Position numbers and translations under genes: made by a program. This document shows positions 34,930-48,290 of a DNA stretch of 64,000 nt, piece after piece. Numbering within the stretch: the first letter of the stretch is position 1; the number at the start of each line of letters is the position of its first letter. Below the pieces are notes generated by a model, which was given only the letters and a program-made list of their open reading frames with translations, was not told where the DNA came from and made no database searches. The DNA is from Solanum dulcamara (lineage: Eukaryota; Streptophyta; Magnoliopsida; Solanales; Solanaceae): positions 8,705,001-8,769,000 of the forward strand of contig NC_077247.1 in the NCBI RefSeq assembly GCF_947179165.1, given 5' to 3'.

Positions 34930-37439
34930 TCAACACCATTGTGGGTCCATAAAATACACAAAACCCAAAGTAGTAATTATCACAAAACTATTATCTTCCT
35001 TTGTGCATAATGACAAGTCAAAGTATAAACCTAGTACATGGCATGACTTGAGTTAAAAGCACACTCCAAAAATAGAAAAACTAGTCACCCAGTTCAAGTT
35101 ACAAGCATACGGTTTTGTTTTCACAAGCCTTCAAAATATCATACATAAGTGCCACATCTACCCTGTACAAGTCCCCAAAATATTTACAAAACTAGATGCA
35201 TATACAGATATGATCTTCACAAGGGATCTAAAAAGTCTACTCTAAATGGCCATCTTCATATTTCATCCCGCATATTACCTACTACAGAATACAACTATCG
35301 CTAAGCATAAAGCTTAGTGGTGTATAAATTTTGGGCTTGGAACCATTAAATTCTTCAATTTCCTGGTTCATCGCAGGTGGCTCAATAAGGTAAAAGTAAT
35401 CCCAAGTAAACAAGTATATCAAAGTATCGAATACAAACCTTGAAGAGTTTCAAAATCAATATCAATATCGAAGGATGAAGTATCAAGAAACTTATAATTC
35501 AATTCGAAAGAGTTGTCAAATAATTAATTTTTCCCAATAGGTACGTCATGCCTTCACACTAAGCATAATCAATATCAAGACGGACTGAAGCCCCGAAATC
35601 AAAAAGGGTCATCACCCAATATCAAGAGAATCAAGAACCATGTTGAAAGTGGTTTTCCACTCATACTCTAGAATGGACGAAACCCCATCGTCAAGATGAA
35701 ATGTAAATGCAAAGTCAAGATGGGCAAGATCCCAATCGAGAAGCATGCCAATATCGATGATAAGTCACAGTAACAAGAAGGACAAAGTCCCAACAAGAAT
35801 GCAAAATGATCAAGCAATTCGTACAAGTGGGCGATTTAGCGAAAGTTTTGCAATACTTGAGATAATAGTCATACCATAATACAAGACAAGGAGTAAGGAA
35901 ACAACCCATCAAAATACTTCAAATTTCAGAAAAATAAAATATTCCAAGTTTAAGTTTATACACAAACCTTAGCGTTTTAGCACATAACAAGTTCTACCAC
36001 AACTCGAGGAGTTCAATTCATCTACGCCATAGACCAACCAAAATTCACTTTGTCAAACATTTATCTTAGTTTGTATAAGAGCATATACACATTAAATAAA
36101 AAATCAAATATCTACTGGAGTTTAAAAATCTCAGCATATCGAAACTCAATATGAAATCCATAAAAATCAGCCCAAACTATCAAAACACGAATTCTGGACA
36201 GCCTACTGTCTTGTATTATTGCTCAGTTTCCATGGGGTAAATGGGGGAAATAGGCTTTATGGCCTAATAAAAGTTATATACATGTATCTTAGGGTCTCAT
36301 ACAATTTCAAATCACCTCTACAGCAATTCTGTACAAAAGGATATACTCAAAATACCAACAACAGTCCATGTAGGATTTCCAAAACAAAATTTGGGGAGCA
36401 CCTCCCCTATACTTCATCACCCATTTTCGAGAAGAGAAAAGAAAAAATGGGTTTTAGAGCCTAAATGAAAGTTATATCCCTATGAAATAGCTTTCAAAAA
36501 GATCTTGAATTACTCAAAATGAAGCTTTACACAAGGAGTTATACTAATATTACTAACAGAAGTCCCATCCAAAAATGGGTTTGCAAAACCAAGTTTATTC
36601 CCCCAATTTCGACAACAACAACTTATCAACAACATTAACAACAATATCATTAACTTCAACTCGAAAGAAAAAACGTTACCTTGCCAAAACTCGACCTCAA
36701 AAGCTCCTTAATCGCGGCTGAAAATTGGTGGCTACTCACTACCCTTGCTTGCTTCCCCAATAAGTTTATTTAAGTTATTAAACACCTCTATTTGATCGAA
36801 CAACACCTTAGATAATTAATTCATGGAATGAAATCGGAGGGCTTACCTCTTTTCCTTGTTGCTGCTGTAGGTACTCACTTTTATTCTCTAAGTTTTCTCT
36901 CAAACTCTAAGTGAAAATTTGCTGAAGAAATGACTTCTTAGTCATCTTAACACATATATATACACCTCCTTAGGAGGTGACACATGTCATCCCCTAAGGG
37001 TGACACGTGTCCAGCCCTTATTGGGCCAACTTATCTATGCGACCTCTCCAAGGCTGCTACGTGGCAGCGTGGAGTCTACCCTAAGTAGGTGTGTCACCTA
37101 CTTGGTCCAAGTAGGTGTATCACCTACTTAGTCCAAGTAGGTGCTACGCCTCCTTTTTTCTCTTCCGTGAGTTCAAAATCTCGTCTGACTTTAATAACCA
37201 ATGAAATTCTTGCTACTTAAGCTCAATATGTACTCAAGTAGATTTGGTATGTAAGACATCCAAGTCGGTAGCTTACGCAAGTAGAATGATTACCACAACC
37301 TATTATTTGGCCTCCAACTCCTTCAAAATCCCTCTAGACCTATTTTCAACCACTACTACTCACATAGAACTTCATAGATAACATGGATCACATGGCAATC
37401 TTTTAGAAGAAAACATAAAAAGAAAATTAGGGTGTTACA
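34930..37439 (-). repeat. LR7: 5' LTR, outer part
   Basis: It continues from 24636 after LR8 (the first five bases are the TCAAC duplication) and ends AATTAGGGTGTTACA. The frame 35715-35912 mirrors 18071-18256 in the partner LTR and is chance. Confidence 0.9.
37082..37150 (-). repeat. LR7: 26-base tandem repeat in the 5' LTR
   Basis: CAAGTAGGTGTATCACCTAC-type units begin at 37082, 37108 and 37134 (the last partial). Each unit is internally palindromic (AAGTAGGTG / CACCTACTT). The 3' LTR has a single copy near 19414. Confidence 0.85.
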
Positions 37440-39385
37440 TAGAGCCTAGTTGTAACACGGCGATTGAAACGTGGAAAGACTCCAACCAAGCCTCTTGTAC
37501 ATATCATAAGTATTCATAAGGTAAAGCAAAAGTGGAAATTTCATAAGAGAGTTTAAATCATGAATAGAGATTTAAGAGCTACACATGACAATATAGACTA
37601 GAAATATTTGTCCAACTAGCTGGCTCTACTCATAAATATGGGCGGGGGTTAAAACATGTCCCTATCTCACCCTCAATATGAAACATAGAAAAAGTCTTTG
37701 GAAATAATAACTAGCTCAATAACTAGTCTCTGATAAATGAGGACTCACCACAATTGCTGCAATAGGAAAGCTTAACTAGCCACGTAGATGAGTGTGATCC
37801 TCAACCTCAACTCCTACATTATGAGATAATGTAGTCAAAAGTATGCATTAGTACGTTGTAATGTACTAAGTATGTGGGCATAACATGCAACGTCAATCAT
37901 GGTTTCAATGGTTAAGTAAATCACATGATAGGATAAGGTAACTAAAGACATGAGGAAAATTCACATTGACCAAAGTATTTGAAAAAAACATAAATTAAAA
38001 TCATAGCATACATAAGAGATTATACATATGTGGGATAGGAACAATAACCGATAATAAGACCATGCGAGCTATAACATGAAATCCTATTGTCTCCCATACA
38101 ATGAACAAAAAGGGGAATCTACTTGCCAAGGTAGACTCTACCCTATTAGGCGGGTCATACATACGCTATATGTGGATCCACTAGCTAGGCCGTGAAGGCA
38201 ATCCTACGGTGGCACGTAGTTATGAGATAAGAGACTTTATATAAGGACCCCATATTTCGATCCCCCACCTCAAGTACACATTCAGTGCTAAGTCAAATCC
38301 CACGGAATACATATATAGCAAAGAAATCATAATTTCATAGATCATAGTCATGATCATAGGTTTGAAATCATAGAGTAGCTCATTTTTATAACATACTTGC
38401 AATGTGAGAATTGTTCTTTCATTATTACAATCATACTTACATAGACATGATTCATACTTAGAATTTCATGATCATAGCTTATACTTGAAATTAGGGTAAG
38501 ATATGAATGCATGATCAATTGACTTGAAAATCATGAAATTGACTTGAAAACATGCATGATCATAAACTTTCTTTCAGTCCATACATAATTCATATAGATA
38601 ATATCATTAGGAAGTATAATAGAAAATACTCATATTTTACATCATAAACCCTAGAAATCAAAATAGGAGTATTAATGAAAAAAATCTTCAATTTAATACA
38701 ATAACCATCAATTTATATCAAAATAGACTCATAATCATAATTTGAATCAAAATTCATGCAATAGGAGTAGAGATCATAAAACCCATAAAATACCATGCTT
38801 TAATTTGATATAAAACTTTTAAAATTGATTGGGCTTCATGGATGAAAGGATCCATGAATCAATACTCACATACCTTAAGTGAGAACACCAAATAATTTGG
38901 AAGAACTTGAGAGTTTTGATGTAGAGCTTGAGTAAATTTACTTGAATTCTTCAATGGAGTCCTTGAGAGCCTTTTGTAGAGAGAGAAAAATTTGAGTAGG
39001 TGAATTGTAGTAGAATGACAAGAATTAGATGTTTAGGTTTATTTATAGAGTTGAATTAGGTCCTAAAAATATCTAAGTTCATTAGCTAATAATTTGGGAA
39101 GAGTCTAAAATGCCTTACTAAAAATCTAACTTGCCTAGAAAACCCTTGCCAGGTCCGCGATGCGGACTTGTCGCGGACCTTTCTATTTTGTGCAGTTTCT
39201 TGAGAAATCTATCTTTCGATCAACGGATCCTAAAAATCAATCGAGACTATTCTCCCACAGGTTTTGACCCCCTGATCGATATTCTGAATTCAGATTTCCC
39301 AAAAAGATTAACATTATGCATTACTTGAGCGGTCTATTCCCAAGGCATTCTTAACGCAATTATGAGAATTTTGAGGAATATTACA
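37440..39385 (-). repeat. LR6: 3' LTR, main part
   Basis: It resumes after LR7 with TAGAGCCTAGTTGTAACACG and ends AATATTACA at 39385. It pairs with 44388-46350. A TATAAATA box lies on the minus strand at 39040-39047, conserved in the partner at 46005-46012. No genes. Confidence 0.9.
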
Positions 39386-39403
39386 ATATCTCCCCCTTGG
39401 GAA
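39386..39403 (-). other. LR6: polypurine tract
   Basis: The minus strand reads CCAAGGGGGAGATAT directly before the LTR start. Confidence 0.82.
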
Positions 39404-39659
39404 CATTCATCCTCGAATGACATTCAACTAATATGGGAAGGACATGAAAAAATAACTAACAAACCAACATGAACATGAGGACACTTCGAAAAATGCATAG
39501 AACATGTAAACTTCATACTTAACATAAAATATAGTCTTTGAGAAAATAATTTTCATTAATCATGCATGCATATGAATGACATATGGAACTGAAACATAGG
39601 AGTTTGATCGATTTGATCATGAACAACTTAGTACCTTTAGGCTCGAGTGAGAGGAAAGA

Positions 39660-41010
39660 GACATGGATAATGCTTCATCATGTTTGATTCTGCTTCCTAC
39701 ATAACACTCTTTACTTGTTGATTCCTCCATAACACTTTGACGAATGCAACGTCTTTATTTCTTAACCTCCTCACTTGCCGGTCTAGAATCTCAATTGGGA
39801 TCTCCTCATAAGTCAAATTCTCTTCAATACTAGCATTCTCCATTGGCACAATAGAATGTGCATCACCCACAAACTTCCTTAACATTGACACATGAAATAC
39901 CGAATAAACTAAATCCAACTCAAGTGGCAAGTCCAACTCAATATCCTATAGGGTCCTATATATCTCGAGCTCAACTTCCTTTCTTACCAAACCGCATTAC
40001 CCCTTTCATAGGTAAAATCTTCAAATACACCATATCATTCACATCAAATTCAAGCTCTCTCTTCCTATTATCTGAATAGGACTTTTGACGACTTTGAGCC
40101 ATTTTCAATCTTTCTCTTATGAGCCTTACTTTCTCCATTACATCAATTATCAAATCTGGACCGATCAATGCCATCTCACCTACTTCAAACCACCCCACCA
40201 GAGACCTACATCTTCTTTCGTACAAGGCTTCAAAATGAGCCATTTGGATGCTAGAGTGATAACTATTATTGTAGGAAAACTCAATCAATGTAAAATGGTC
40301 ATCCCAACTTACTCTAAGATTAATCACACATGCCCTTAACATGTCCTCCAATGTTTGAATTGTTCTTTTGGCTTATCCATCAGTTTGAGGATGGAAAGCA
40401 GTACTTAGCTTGACTTTAGTACCAAGACCTTTCTAAAATGACTTCTAAAAATGTGAACTAAATTGAGTACCTCTATCCGATATAATCGACAAAGGAACAC
40501 CATGAAGTTTCACAAGTTCACGAATGTATAACTTAGCATAGTCTTCGGCACCATGAGAAGTCTTGACCAATAGAAAATATGCCGATTTGGTCATTCGGTC
40601 CACAATGACCCAAATAGAATCATGTCGTCTTCTAGTACGAGGCAAACCTATGACAAAGTCCATATTCACATCTTTTCACTTCCATCTAGGAATTTCGATT
40701 TCTTGAACTAGACCTCCCAGCCTTTGATGCTCAACTTTCACTTGTTGATAATTTGGACACTTAGCCACACACTCTGTTATGTCCTTCTTCATGCCATTCC
40801 ACCAATACACTTCCCTCAAGTCACAATACATCTTAGTGGATCCGAGATGAATTGAATACCGAGAACTATGGGCCTTATTCAATATTAACTCTCTTAACCC
40901 ATCAATGTTTAGAACATACAAATGACCTTGGTAACGTAATACCCCATCTTCTCCTAGGGGGAAAGCCTCAATATCTTTTTTCGCAACCGAATTGTTCAGT
41001 TCGATCAAAA
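39660..41010 (-). pseudogene. LR6: integrase with C-terminal tail
   Basis: The zinc half is open at 40676-41008: AHSSRYSIHLGSTKMY and CVAKCPNYQQVKVEHQ, with the last Cys of the HHCC site changed to Tyr. The core at 40445-40669 has IWVIVDRMTKS and SDRGTQF. The next motif reads PQTDG-stop-AKRTIQ: Gln is TAA (40373-40375) and the catalytic Glu is Lys (40367-40369). The tail at 39697-39936 reads SVFHVSMLRKF to VKVLWRNQQVKSV, then a stop. Inactive. Confidence 0.9.
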
Positions 41011-41023
41011 TTAAATCATTGTC

Positions 41024-41640
41024 TTATTTGGCCTTAACGTCTGTCGCAAAAGACGATTCTGAACCATTATGCATAAGAATGCCTACATCATTGGAACCAA
41101 CCAAATGCACACCTAAATGTGCCAATCTATGGACCTCTTTAACCAATTCCTTTTTATATTCCTCAACATGTGCAATCCTACCCGTAGATAACAGACTAAG
41201 GGCATCAGCTACAATACTTGTCTTACTCGGATGGTACAATACGCTTATGTCATAGTCTTTTAGGAGTTTAAGCCACCGCATTTGCCTAAGGATCAAGTAT
41301 ATTTGACACAACACATATTGCAAGCTTTTGTGGTCGGTAAGCACATCAACATGCACCCCATAAAGATAATGGCGCCAAATTTTCAATGCAAACACGACCG
41401 CCTCAAGTTCAAGATCATGGGTTGGATAGTTCCTTTTATGCACCTTAAGTTGTTTAGAGGCATAGGCTATAACCTTACCATGTTGCATCAATACACAACC
41501 CAAACCAACATGCAAAGCATCACAATAAATAATAAACCCATCCGAACCTTCGAACAATGTCAAAACAGGAGCCGACGTAAGACGATCCTTCAATATTTGG
41601 AAACTTTTCTCACATTCTTTTGACCATTAGAATTTTTCTT
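41024..41640 (-). pseudogene. LR6: RNase H (long open frame)
   Basis: The frame 41024-41593 is uninterrupted: [52 protein letters not shown], then [12 protein letters not shown] TSIVADALS. Asp, Glu and Asp of the active site are present. Stops occur just upstream, between RT and RNase H (41594-41641). Confidence 0.9.
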
Positions 41641-41641
41641 T

Positions 41642-42364
41642 CTATTGTGTCAATTTAGTTAAAGGCAAAGCAATAGATGAGAACCCTTCAATAAACCTTA
41701 TGTAGTATCCGGCTAAGCCTAAAAAGTTTCTAATATCCAAAGAAGATAATGGTTTAGGAGAATTCTTAACCGCCTCCATTTTCTTTGGATCTACTTTAAT
41801 CCCATCACCGTACACTACATGGACAAGAAATGCAACCTCCCTAAGCCAAAATTCACACTTACTAAATTTAGCAAATAATTGTTTTTCTCTCAATATTTGC
41901 AACACAATCCTCAAGTGAGCCATATGATCTTCCTCATTTCGAGAATAAATCAAGATATCATCAATGAACACCACTATAAACATGTCCAAATATGGCTTGA
42001 AAATACGATTCATCAAATCAATGAATATAGCGAGAATATTAGTCAAACCAAACGATATTACCATAAATTCATAATGACCATACCTTGTCCAAAAAGCCAT
42101 TTTGGGAATATCACACTCCCTTACCCTCAATTGATAATAACCGGAATGGAGGTCAATCCTAGAGAAGTAGCTTGCTCCTTGTAATTGATCAAACAAGTCA
42201 TCTATCCTTGGAATTGGATATTTGTTCTTTATGGTGACCTTATTCAATTGCTGGTAGTCTATACACACTCGGAGTGACCCATATTTCTTCCTAACAAATA
42301 GCACGGGAGCACCCCATGGTGAAATACTCAGTTTTATAAAACCCTTGTCCAATAAATCCTTCAA
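41642..42364 (-). pseudogene. LR6: reverse transcriptase (nearly intact domain)
   Basis: This is 240 open codons: [99 protein letters not shown], and [14 protein letters not shown]. All three catalytic Asp are kept. It is bounded upstream by a stop where LKE-stop-LKDLL shows Gln (CAA) changed to TAA. Minor losses are FGLTNAPA to FGLTNILA and GHVV to VHVV. The best RT domain among the minus-strand elements, but without intact flanking pol. Confidence 0.92.
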
Positions 42365-43010
42365 TTATTCCTTCAACTCCTTAAGTTCCGCCAAAGCCAT
42401 ACGGTAAGGAGGAATAGAAATAGGTTGGGTATTGGAAAGGAGATCTATTCCAAAGTCAATTTCCCTTTCAGAAGGAATACCGGGCAAGTCATCAGGAAAC
42501 ACATCGAAGAACTCATTAACTATAGAGACTGACTCAAGAGTAGGAATTTTGGAATCGATGTCCCTAACTCGCACGATATGATAAATGAACCCTATAGAAA
42601 TCATTTTTTGGGTCTTAATACATGAGATGAATTGACCCTTAATCACTGAATCATTACCCTTCTATTAAAGAATAGGCTCATTAGGAAAGTGAAACTTAAC
42701 CACAAGAGTCCTACAACATATATATGCGTAAGAGACATGTAACCAATCCATACTAAGAATGATGTCAAAATCAATCATATCAAGTTCCACAAGGTCAAAT
42801 GGAATAACTCTGTACAAGACCCATACGGGACAATTTCTATAAGCTCTCTTGGCTAATACGAATCACCAATGGGAGTATAAACCGAAAAGGGTTCTATTAA
42901 TACCTCGGAGCATACATCAAATCTCATAGCAATGTAAGGAGTAACAAAAGACAAGTTGGAACCTAGATCAAGCAATGCATAAACATCAAAGTTAAAGACT
43001 CATAACATAT
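42365..43010 (-). pseudogene. LR6: aspartic protease and linker to RT
   Basis: The linker is open at 42365-42646 ([32 protein letters not shown]). The protease active site reads LLDLGSNLSFVTPYIA near 42950-42985, with DLGS for DPGS. Stops separate the pieces. Confidence 0.82.
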
Positions 43011-44167
43011 CCGTGACCACATCGGGAGCCTCATCAACCTCTTGCCTAGTATGAAGAGCATAGAATCGGTTGTTGCATTAGTTACCCTTAGGTTGAGCTT
43101 GGGCGCCTTGTTGCACTTGGCCTCCTAGAGGACGACCTTCTCCACCCTTGTTGGAACCAAGAGAGAACTTAGATTGCTTATGACCCATTTTCCACATCCA
43201 TAGCAAGAACCCATTCTCATCAAGAACTTTCCTCCATGATACTTTTCATACTTTGAATAGTTAGGAAAAGAAAGGTTACTAGCATCTACACCTCCTTCTC
43301 CTTGAGCTTTAGGGTATGGTACCCTATCCTTAGCAAACTTTCTTCCTCAGCTTTGGCCTTGATGAGAGCGTCCACTACTACTAATGGTCCTAGCATCAGA
43401 GAACCCACCTTCATACTAGGCCCTCTTAGAATCCCTCATCCTCATTTCCTTGAGCTTTTCTCCTTCAATTTATTCGGCAAAAGTCAAAAGCTGAGATATG
43501 TCCATCTTCTTAACAAGCATCGCAGTGCGACATTCCTTAGTGACCAAGTTGGGCACCCCTGATATGAATTTACTCATTCGGGCACGTGGATCGACACCCA
43601 TTAAAGGAGCATACTTAGATAGCTTAGTAAATTTGAGGGCATAGTCCTTCATCCTCATATTGCCTTGTCAAAGATTTATGAACTCCAAAACTTTATCCTC
43701 CCTTAACTTAGGAGGAAAAAATTGATCAAGAAAAGTAAGTTTGAAAGCTTCCTATTCAATAGGACCTTCATCCACCCTCTCCAACTTCCATTGAGTGTAC
43801 TATATTTGAGCAACACCCTTAAGTTCGTAAGCTGCCAAATCCGCATTTTCTTTCGAAGTCACCCCCATAATACTCACTATCTTATAGACCTTATTAATGA
43901 ACTCTTGAGGATCCTCATCAAATTTTGAGCCATGAAACTCCAGAGGATTCATTCGTGCAAAGTCCCTTACTCTTGAGGCCGAAGTAGGAACATTAGGAAG
44001 AGCCACAACACCTTGGTTGGTCACCACTTAGGCTAGCATAGTAATAGCGGTTCAGAACTCTACATTAGTCACTTGGTCTAGTAGAGGACCATTGTCTTGA
44101 GGAACTGGGGGAGCTTGGGCTTTATTAACATTATCTCTTCTTGGAAAAATTGGTTTCTTGGAGCCAT
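43011..44167 (-). pseudogene. LR6: gag remnant
   Basis: An ATG at 44167-44165 opens MAPRNQFFQEE; a frame change follows within 20 codons. The body is clear at 43800-44027 (ARMNPLEFHGSKFDEDPQEFINKVYKIV) and 43470-43658 (MRMKDYALKFTKLSKYAP, RARMSKFISGVPNLV). The knuckle near 43160-43210 reads CYGCGK, then needs a one-base shift to give MGHK, and its last Cys is missing. Confidence 0.87.
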
Positions 44168-44371
44168 CTTTCTAAAAATCGCAAGGAAAGACTGTTTGGG
44201 AAAAAAGTCTTTTGGTAAACTCTAAAGCGCGGCATGGATCATGAAAGAAGTGAAATTCCTAAAATGCCTCATAGCCTCCTACTCATAAGTGTGGTGCGAT
44301 TCACACCCATAAATAAGACTCTACTTGAGGCGGCATGTTGGACACCCTAGGATACTTAAAAAGAACCTTGT

Positions 44372-44384
44372 GCTCTAATACCAA
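44372..44384 (-). other. LR6: primer-binding site
   Basis: The minus strand reads TTGGTATTAGAGC, one base from the consensus TTGGTATCAGAGC. Confidence 0.85.
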
Positions 44385-44387
44385 ATT

Positions 44388-46350
44388 TATCACGACCCGA
44401 CCTAGGGCCTAATCGTAAAAATAGCGATTGAAACCCCGAAGGACTCCAACCAAGCCTCTTGTACATATCATAAGCATTTATAAGGTAAAGCAAAAGCAGA
44501 AACATCATAAGAGAGTCTAAATTATGAATAAATATTTAAGAGCGACACATGACAACATAGACCCAAAACATTTATCCAACTAGATACCTCTACTCATTAA
44601 TATGGGCAGGGGATAAGACATATCTCTAGCTCACCCTCAATATGAAAAATAGAAAAAGTCTTTGGAAATAATAACTAGCTTAATAACTAGTCCCCGATAA
44701 ATAAGGACTCACCACAACCGATGTAATAGGAAAGCTTAACTAGCAAGGTATATGAGTGTGATTCTCAACCTGAACCCCTACATTATGAGACAATGTAGGC
44801 AAAAGTTTGCATTAGTACGTTGAATGTACTAAATATGTGGGCGTGACATGCAACATAAATCATGGAATGCAATGGTCAAGTAAATCACATGATAGGATAA
44901 GGTAAGTAAAGACATGAGGCAAAATCATATTGACTAAAGTATTTAAAACAAACATAAATTAAAATCATAGCATACATAAGAGATCATACATATGTGGGAT
45001 AGGAACTATAACCGATAATAAGACCATGCGAACTATAATATCAAATCCCGTTGTCTCCCCATACAATGAACAAAAAGGGGAATCTACTTGCCAAGGTAGA
45101 CTCTACCCCGTTAGGCGGGTGATACATACGCTATATGTGAATCCACTAGCTAGGACGTGAAGGTAATCCTATAATGGCACGTAGTTATGAGATAAGAGAC
45201 TTTATATAAAGACCCTGTATTTCGAGCCCCTACCTCAAGTCCACATTCGGTGTTAATTCAAATCCCACGGAATACAGACATAGCATAAAAATCATAATTT
45301 CATAGATCATAGTCATGATCATAGGTTTAAAATCATAGAGTAACTCATTTTCGTAACATACTTTCAATGTGAGAATTTTTCTTTCATTATTACAATCATA
45401 CATACATAGATATGATTCATACTTAGAATTTTATGATCATAATTTATACATAAAATTAGGATAAGACATGAATGCATGATCAATTGACTTGAAAATCATG
45501 AAATTGACTTGAAAACATGCATGATCATAAACTTTCTTTCAGCCCGTACATAATTCATATAGATAATATCATTAGGAAGTATAATTGAAAATACTCATAT
45601 TTTACATCATAAACCCTATAAATTAAAATAGGAGTATTAATGAAAAAACTCTTCAATTTAATGCAATAATCATCAATTTATATCAAAATAGACTCATAAT
45701 CATAATTTGAATCAAAATTCATGCAATAGGAGTAGAGATCATAAAACTCATAAACTACCTTGTTTTAATTTAATAGAAAACTTGAGAAATTGATTAGGCT
45801 TTATGGATGAAATGATCCATGAATCAATACTCACATACATTAAGTAAGAACACTAAATAATTAGAAAGAACTTGAGAGTTTTGATAGAGAGCTTGAGTAA
45901 ATTTACTTGAAGTCTTCAATGGAGTCCTTGAGAGTCTTTTGTAGAGAGAGAAATATTTGAGTAGGAGAATTGTAGAAGAATCACTAGAATTAGAGGTTTA
46001 GGTTTATTTATAGAGTTCATTAGGTCCTAAAAACGTCTAGGTTCATTAGCTTACAATTTGGAAAAAGTCTAAAATGCCCTTACTAAAAATCCAACTCGGC
46101 CAAAAAACCCTTGCCAAGTCTACGATACGGACTTTTTGTGGACCTTACTATTTTGTGCAGTTTCTTGAAAATCTATCTTTCGATCTACAGGTCCTAAAAA
46201 TCCACCGAGACCAATTTCTTGCAGGTTTTAACCCCCTGATCGATATTCTGAACTCAGATTTCCCAAAAAGATTAAGGATGATGCATTACTTGAGTGGCCT
46301 ATTCCCAAAGCATTCTTAAGGTACTTATGATCATTTTGGGAGATGTTACA
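44388..46350 (-). repeat. LR6: 5' LTR
   Basis: It starts TATCACGACCCGACCTAGGG (plus strand) and ends GGGAGATGTTACA. It pairs with 17157-17176 plus 37440-39385. The frame 46074-46319 parallels 39131-39328 in the partner LTR and is not recognised as a gene. Confidence 0.9.
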
Positions 46351-46770
46351 CCTTGATTACATCTTGGATGTCATAATGTGCTGTAGTGATGGCAGCCAGC
46401 TCAAACTTCCTACTCAGGGCATCTGCCACAACATTGTCTTTGCCTGGCTTATACTCCAGCTCATAATCGAACTCGGCTAAGAAGTCTTGCCATCTAGATT
46501 GATTTGGCATGAGCTTATTTTGTGATTGGAAGTATCTAGTGGCCACAGTGTCAGTCTTGACCAAGAACTTGGAGCCAAGTAGGTAGTGCCTCCACGTGCA
46601 TAGGCAGTGGATGATGGCCTTCATTTCCTTCTCGTACATGGTGTACCATTATTTTGTCTCATTTATCTTGCGGCTCTTGAAGGAAATAGGGTGTCTCTTT
46701 TGCATCAACACTCCCTCAAGGCATAGTCAGAGGCATACATGTGCACTTTAAATGCCTTGAAGAAGTTAGG
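46351..46770 (-). pseudogene. LR5: RNase H
   Basis: The minus strand encodes EKEMKAIIHCLCTWRHYLLG, VKTDTVATRYF and [14 protein letters not shown]. The first catalytic Asp position reads HMYASDYAL where HTDASD is typical (Asp to Tyr). It continues into integrase at 17156 once LR6 is removed. Confidence 0.87.
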
Positions 46771-47670
46771 AAATGCTAAAACCGGCTCCTCTATCATGGT
46801 AGTCTTGAGGTCTTCAAAGGCCTTCTTGCACTCCTCACTCCAAACCCATGGCTTATTCTTCTTTTGTAGCTTAGTTAGTGGAGCGTATTTAGATGAGTAG
46901 GCATTTATGAACCTGCGGTAATAGTTAGCAAGTCCAAGAAAAGATCTAAGTTCGATTACCTTTGTGGGCATCTCTCATTCTTTGATGGATTGAACTTTTT
47001 CCTCATCCATCCATAGTTCTCCCTGGCTGATAACATGTCCCAAGAAATGCACTTCATATTGGGTGAACTCACACTTCTCATGCTTGATTAAAAGCTTGTT
47101 CTCGTGCAAGACTTGGAATACTTTCTTCAAATTCTCCACGTGCTCCTCTAAGGTGTTGTTATAGATGACTATACCATCCAAGTAGACCACCACGAACTGA
47201 TCTAAGTAGGGGTGGAAGATCTTGTTCATTAGTATGAAAAAGGTGGCAGGTGCATTGGTTAAGCCGAAGGGCATCACCAACTACTCATAAGCTTTGTACC
47301 TCATCACACATGTTGTCTTTAGTTCATCTCCCTCCTCTATGTGTACCTAGTAGTAGCCCTTCCTTAGATCTACCTTTGTGAAGTACTTTTCTTGTCCAAG
47401 TCTATCAAATAAGTTGGTAATTAGTGGGATGGGATACTTGTTCTTCACGGTCACCTTGTTGAGTGCCCGATAGTCTATGTATAGGCTCAAGGAGCCCTCT
47501 TTCCTTTCTTTAAATAAAACTGAAGTGCCATAAGGTGCCTTGGATGGATGAATATGATCGGCCTCAAGGATCTCCTTCAACTTTTTCCTCAGCTCCTCTA
47601 ACTCGGGTAGAGCCATGCAGTATGGCAGGTATGTGGTCGGCCTTACTTCTGGATCTAGCTTGATCCTTTG
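46771..47670 (-). pseudogene. LR5: reverse transcriptase with DG in place of DD
   Basis: Pieces: 47347-47660 (KEILEADHIHPSKAPYGTSV, IDYRALNKVTVKNKYPIP, FTKVDLRKGYY), 46975-47280 ([31 protein letters not shown]) and 46705-46971 ([17 protein letters not shown]). The catalytic box is YLDG (about 47173-47178): the second Asp is Gly. Stops separate the pieces. Confidence 0.9.
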
Positions 47671-48290
47671 GTCTACCTCGCGCCTCAGAGGTAGGTGTCT
47701 TGGCAACTCTTCGGGCATCACGTCTTTGTTTTCTTCCAGCACCTTCTCTATGAAAGGTGGAAATTCATCTTTAGCACCATTGTCTTTATCCAAGCTTGCA
47801 ATGGTGGCTATGAATGTCGGCTCCCCCTTCTTTAGACCCTTCACAAGCTGCATGGCCGACAAGTGTGCTTGTCTTTCCATTTTTGGTTCCTTGACTAGAG
47901 GTACCATACAGGGTCCCTCTCGCTTCATCACCAAAACTTATTAGAGGTAGGGATCGATCATTTTGTGGCACCATTGGAAGAATTCCTGCCTAAGTATTAT
48001 ATCAAAGTATCTAAAGGGGCGACAGTGAAGATAGTCTTACCTTGAAACTTGCCTAACGTGATGTCTACTCCATGAGAGACTCCACACACAGGAGTCAGTG
48101 AGGCATTAACCATCTTCAAGCGGGTGTTGCTTAGCCCATAACTTAGCCCCAACCTTGTTGTCGTCATCTTGGTTATGATATTGGCTTCTGCTCCAGAGTC
48201 CACCATAGCATGAGTTGGTCGTCCATTGATGGATATGTCAACATACTATTCAGAGTAATCTCCCACCTTCTCAGCTTGCTTCTTGTTGGC
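47671..48290 (-). pseudogene. LR5: aspartic protease and linker
   Basis: The frame 47997-48206 opens MVDSGAEANIITK, a clear DSG active site (48192-48200), with matching continuation TVAPLDTL. A frame change follows, then a long linker in 47670-47934 (MERQAHLSAMQLVKGLKKGE, VMPEELPRHLPLRREVDQRI) leading into RT. Confidence 0.85.

Larger units (their letters stand above)
17177..37439 (-). mobile_element. LR7: Ty3/gypsy element, split by LR8
   Basis: Its 3' LTR is 17177-19716; its 5' LTR is 24522-24636 plus 34930-37439. The interior 19717-24521 encodes gag to integrase on the minus strand; own length is about 10 kb. Flanks are TAGGG (17172-17176) and TAGAG (37440-37444), an imperfect target-site duplication. 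Same LTR family as LR4 in the opposite orientation. Confidence 0.9.
17157..46350 (-). mobile_element. LR6: complete Ty3/gypsy element, split by LR7
   Basis: Its 5' LTR is 44388-46350 and its 3' LTR is 17157-17176 plus 37440-39385. The coding interior at 39386-44387 runs gag, protease, RT, RNase H, integrase on the minus strand. Own length is about 8.9 kb once LR7 is removed. Proteins are close to those of LR3 and LR10. It inserted in LR5 between RNase H and integrase. Confidence 0.9.
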
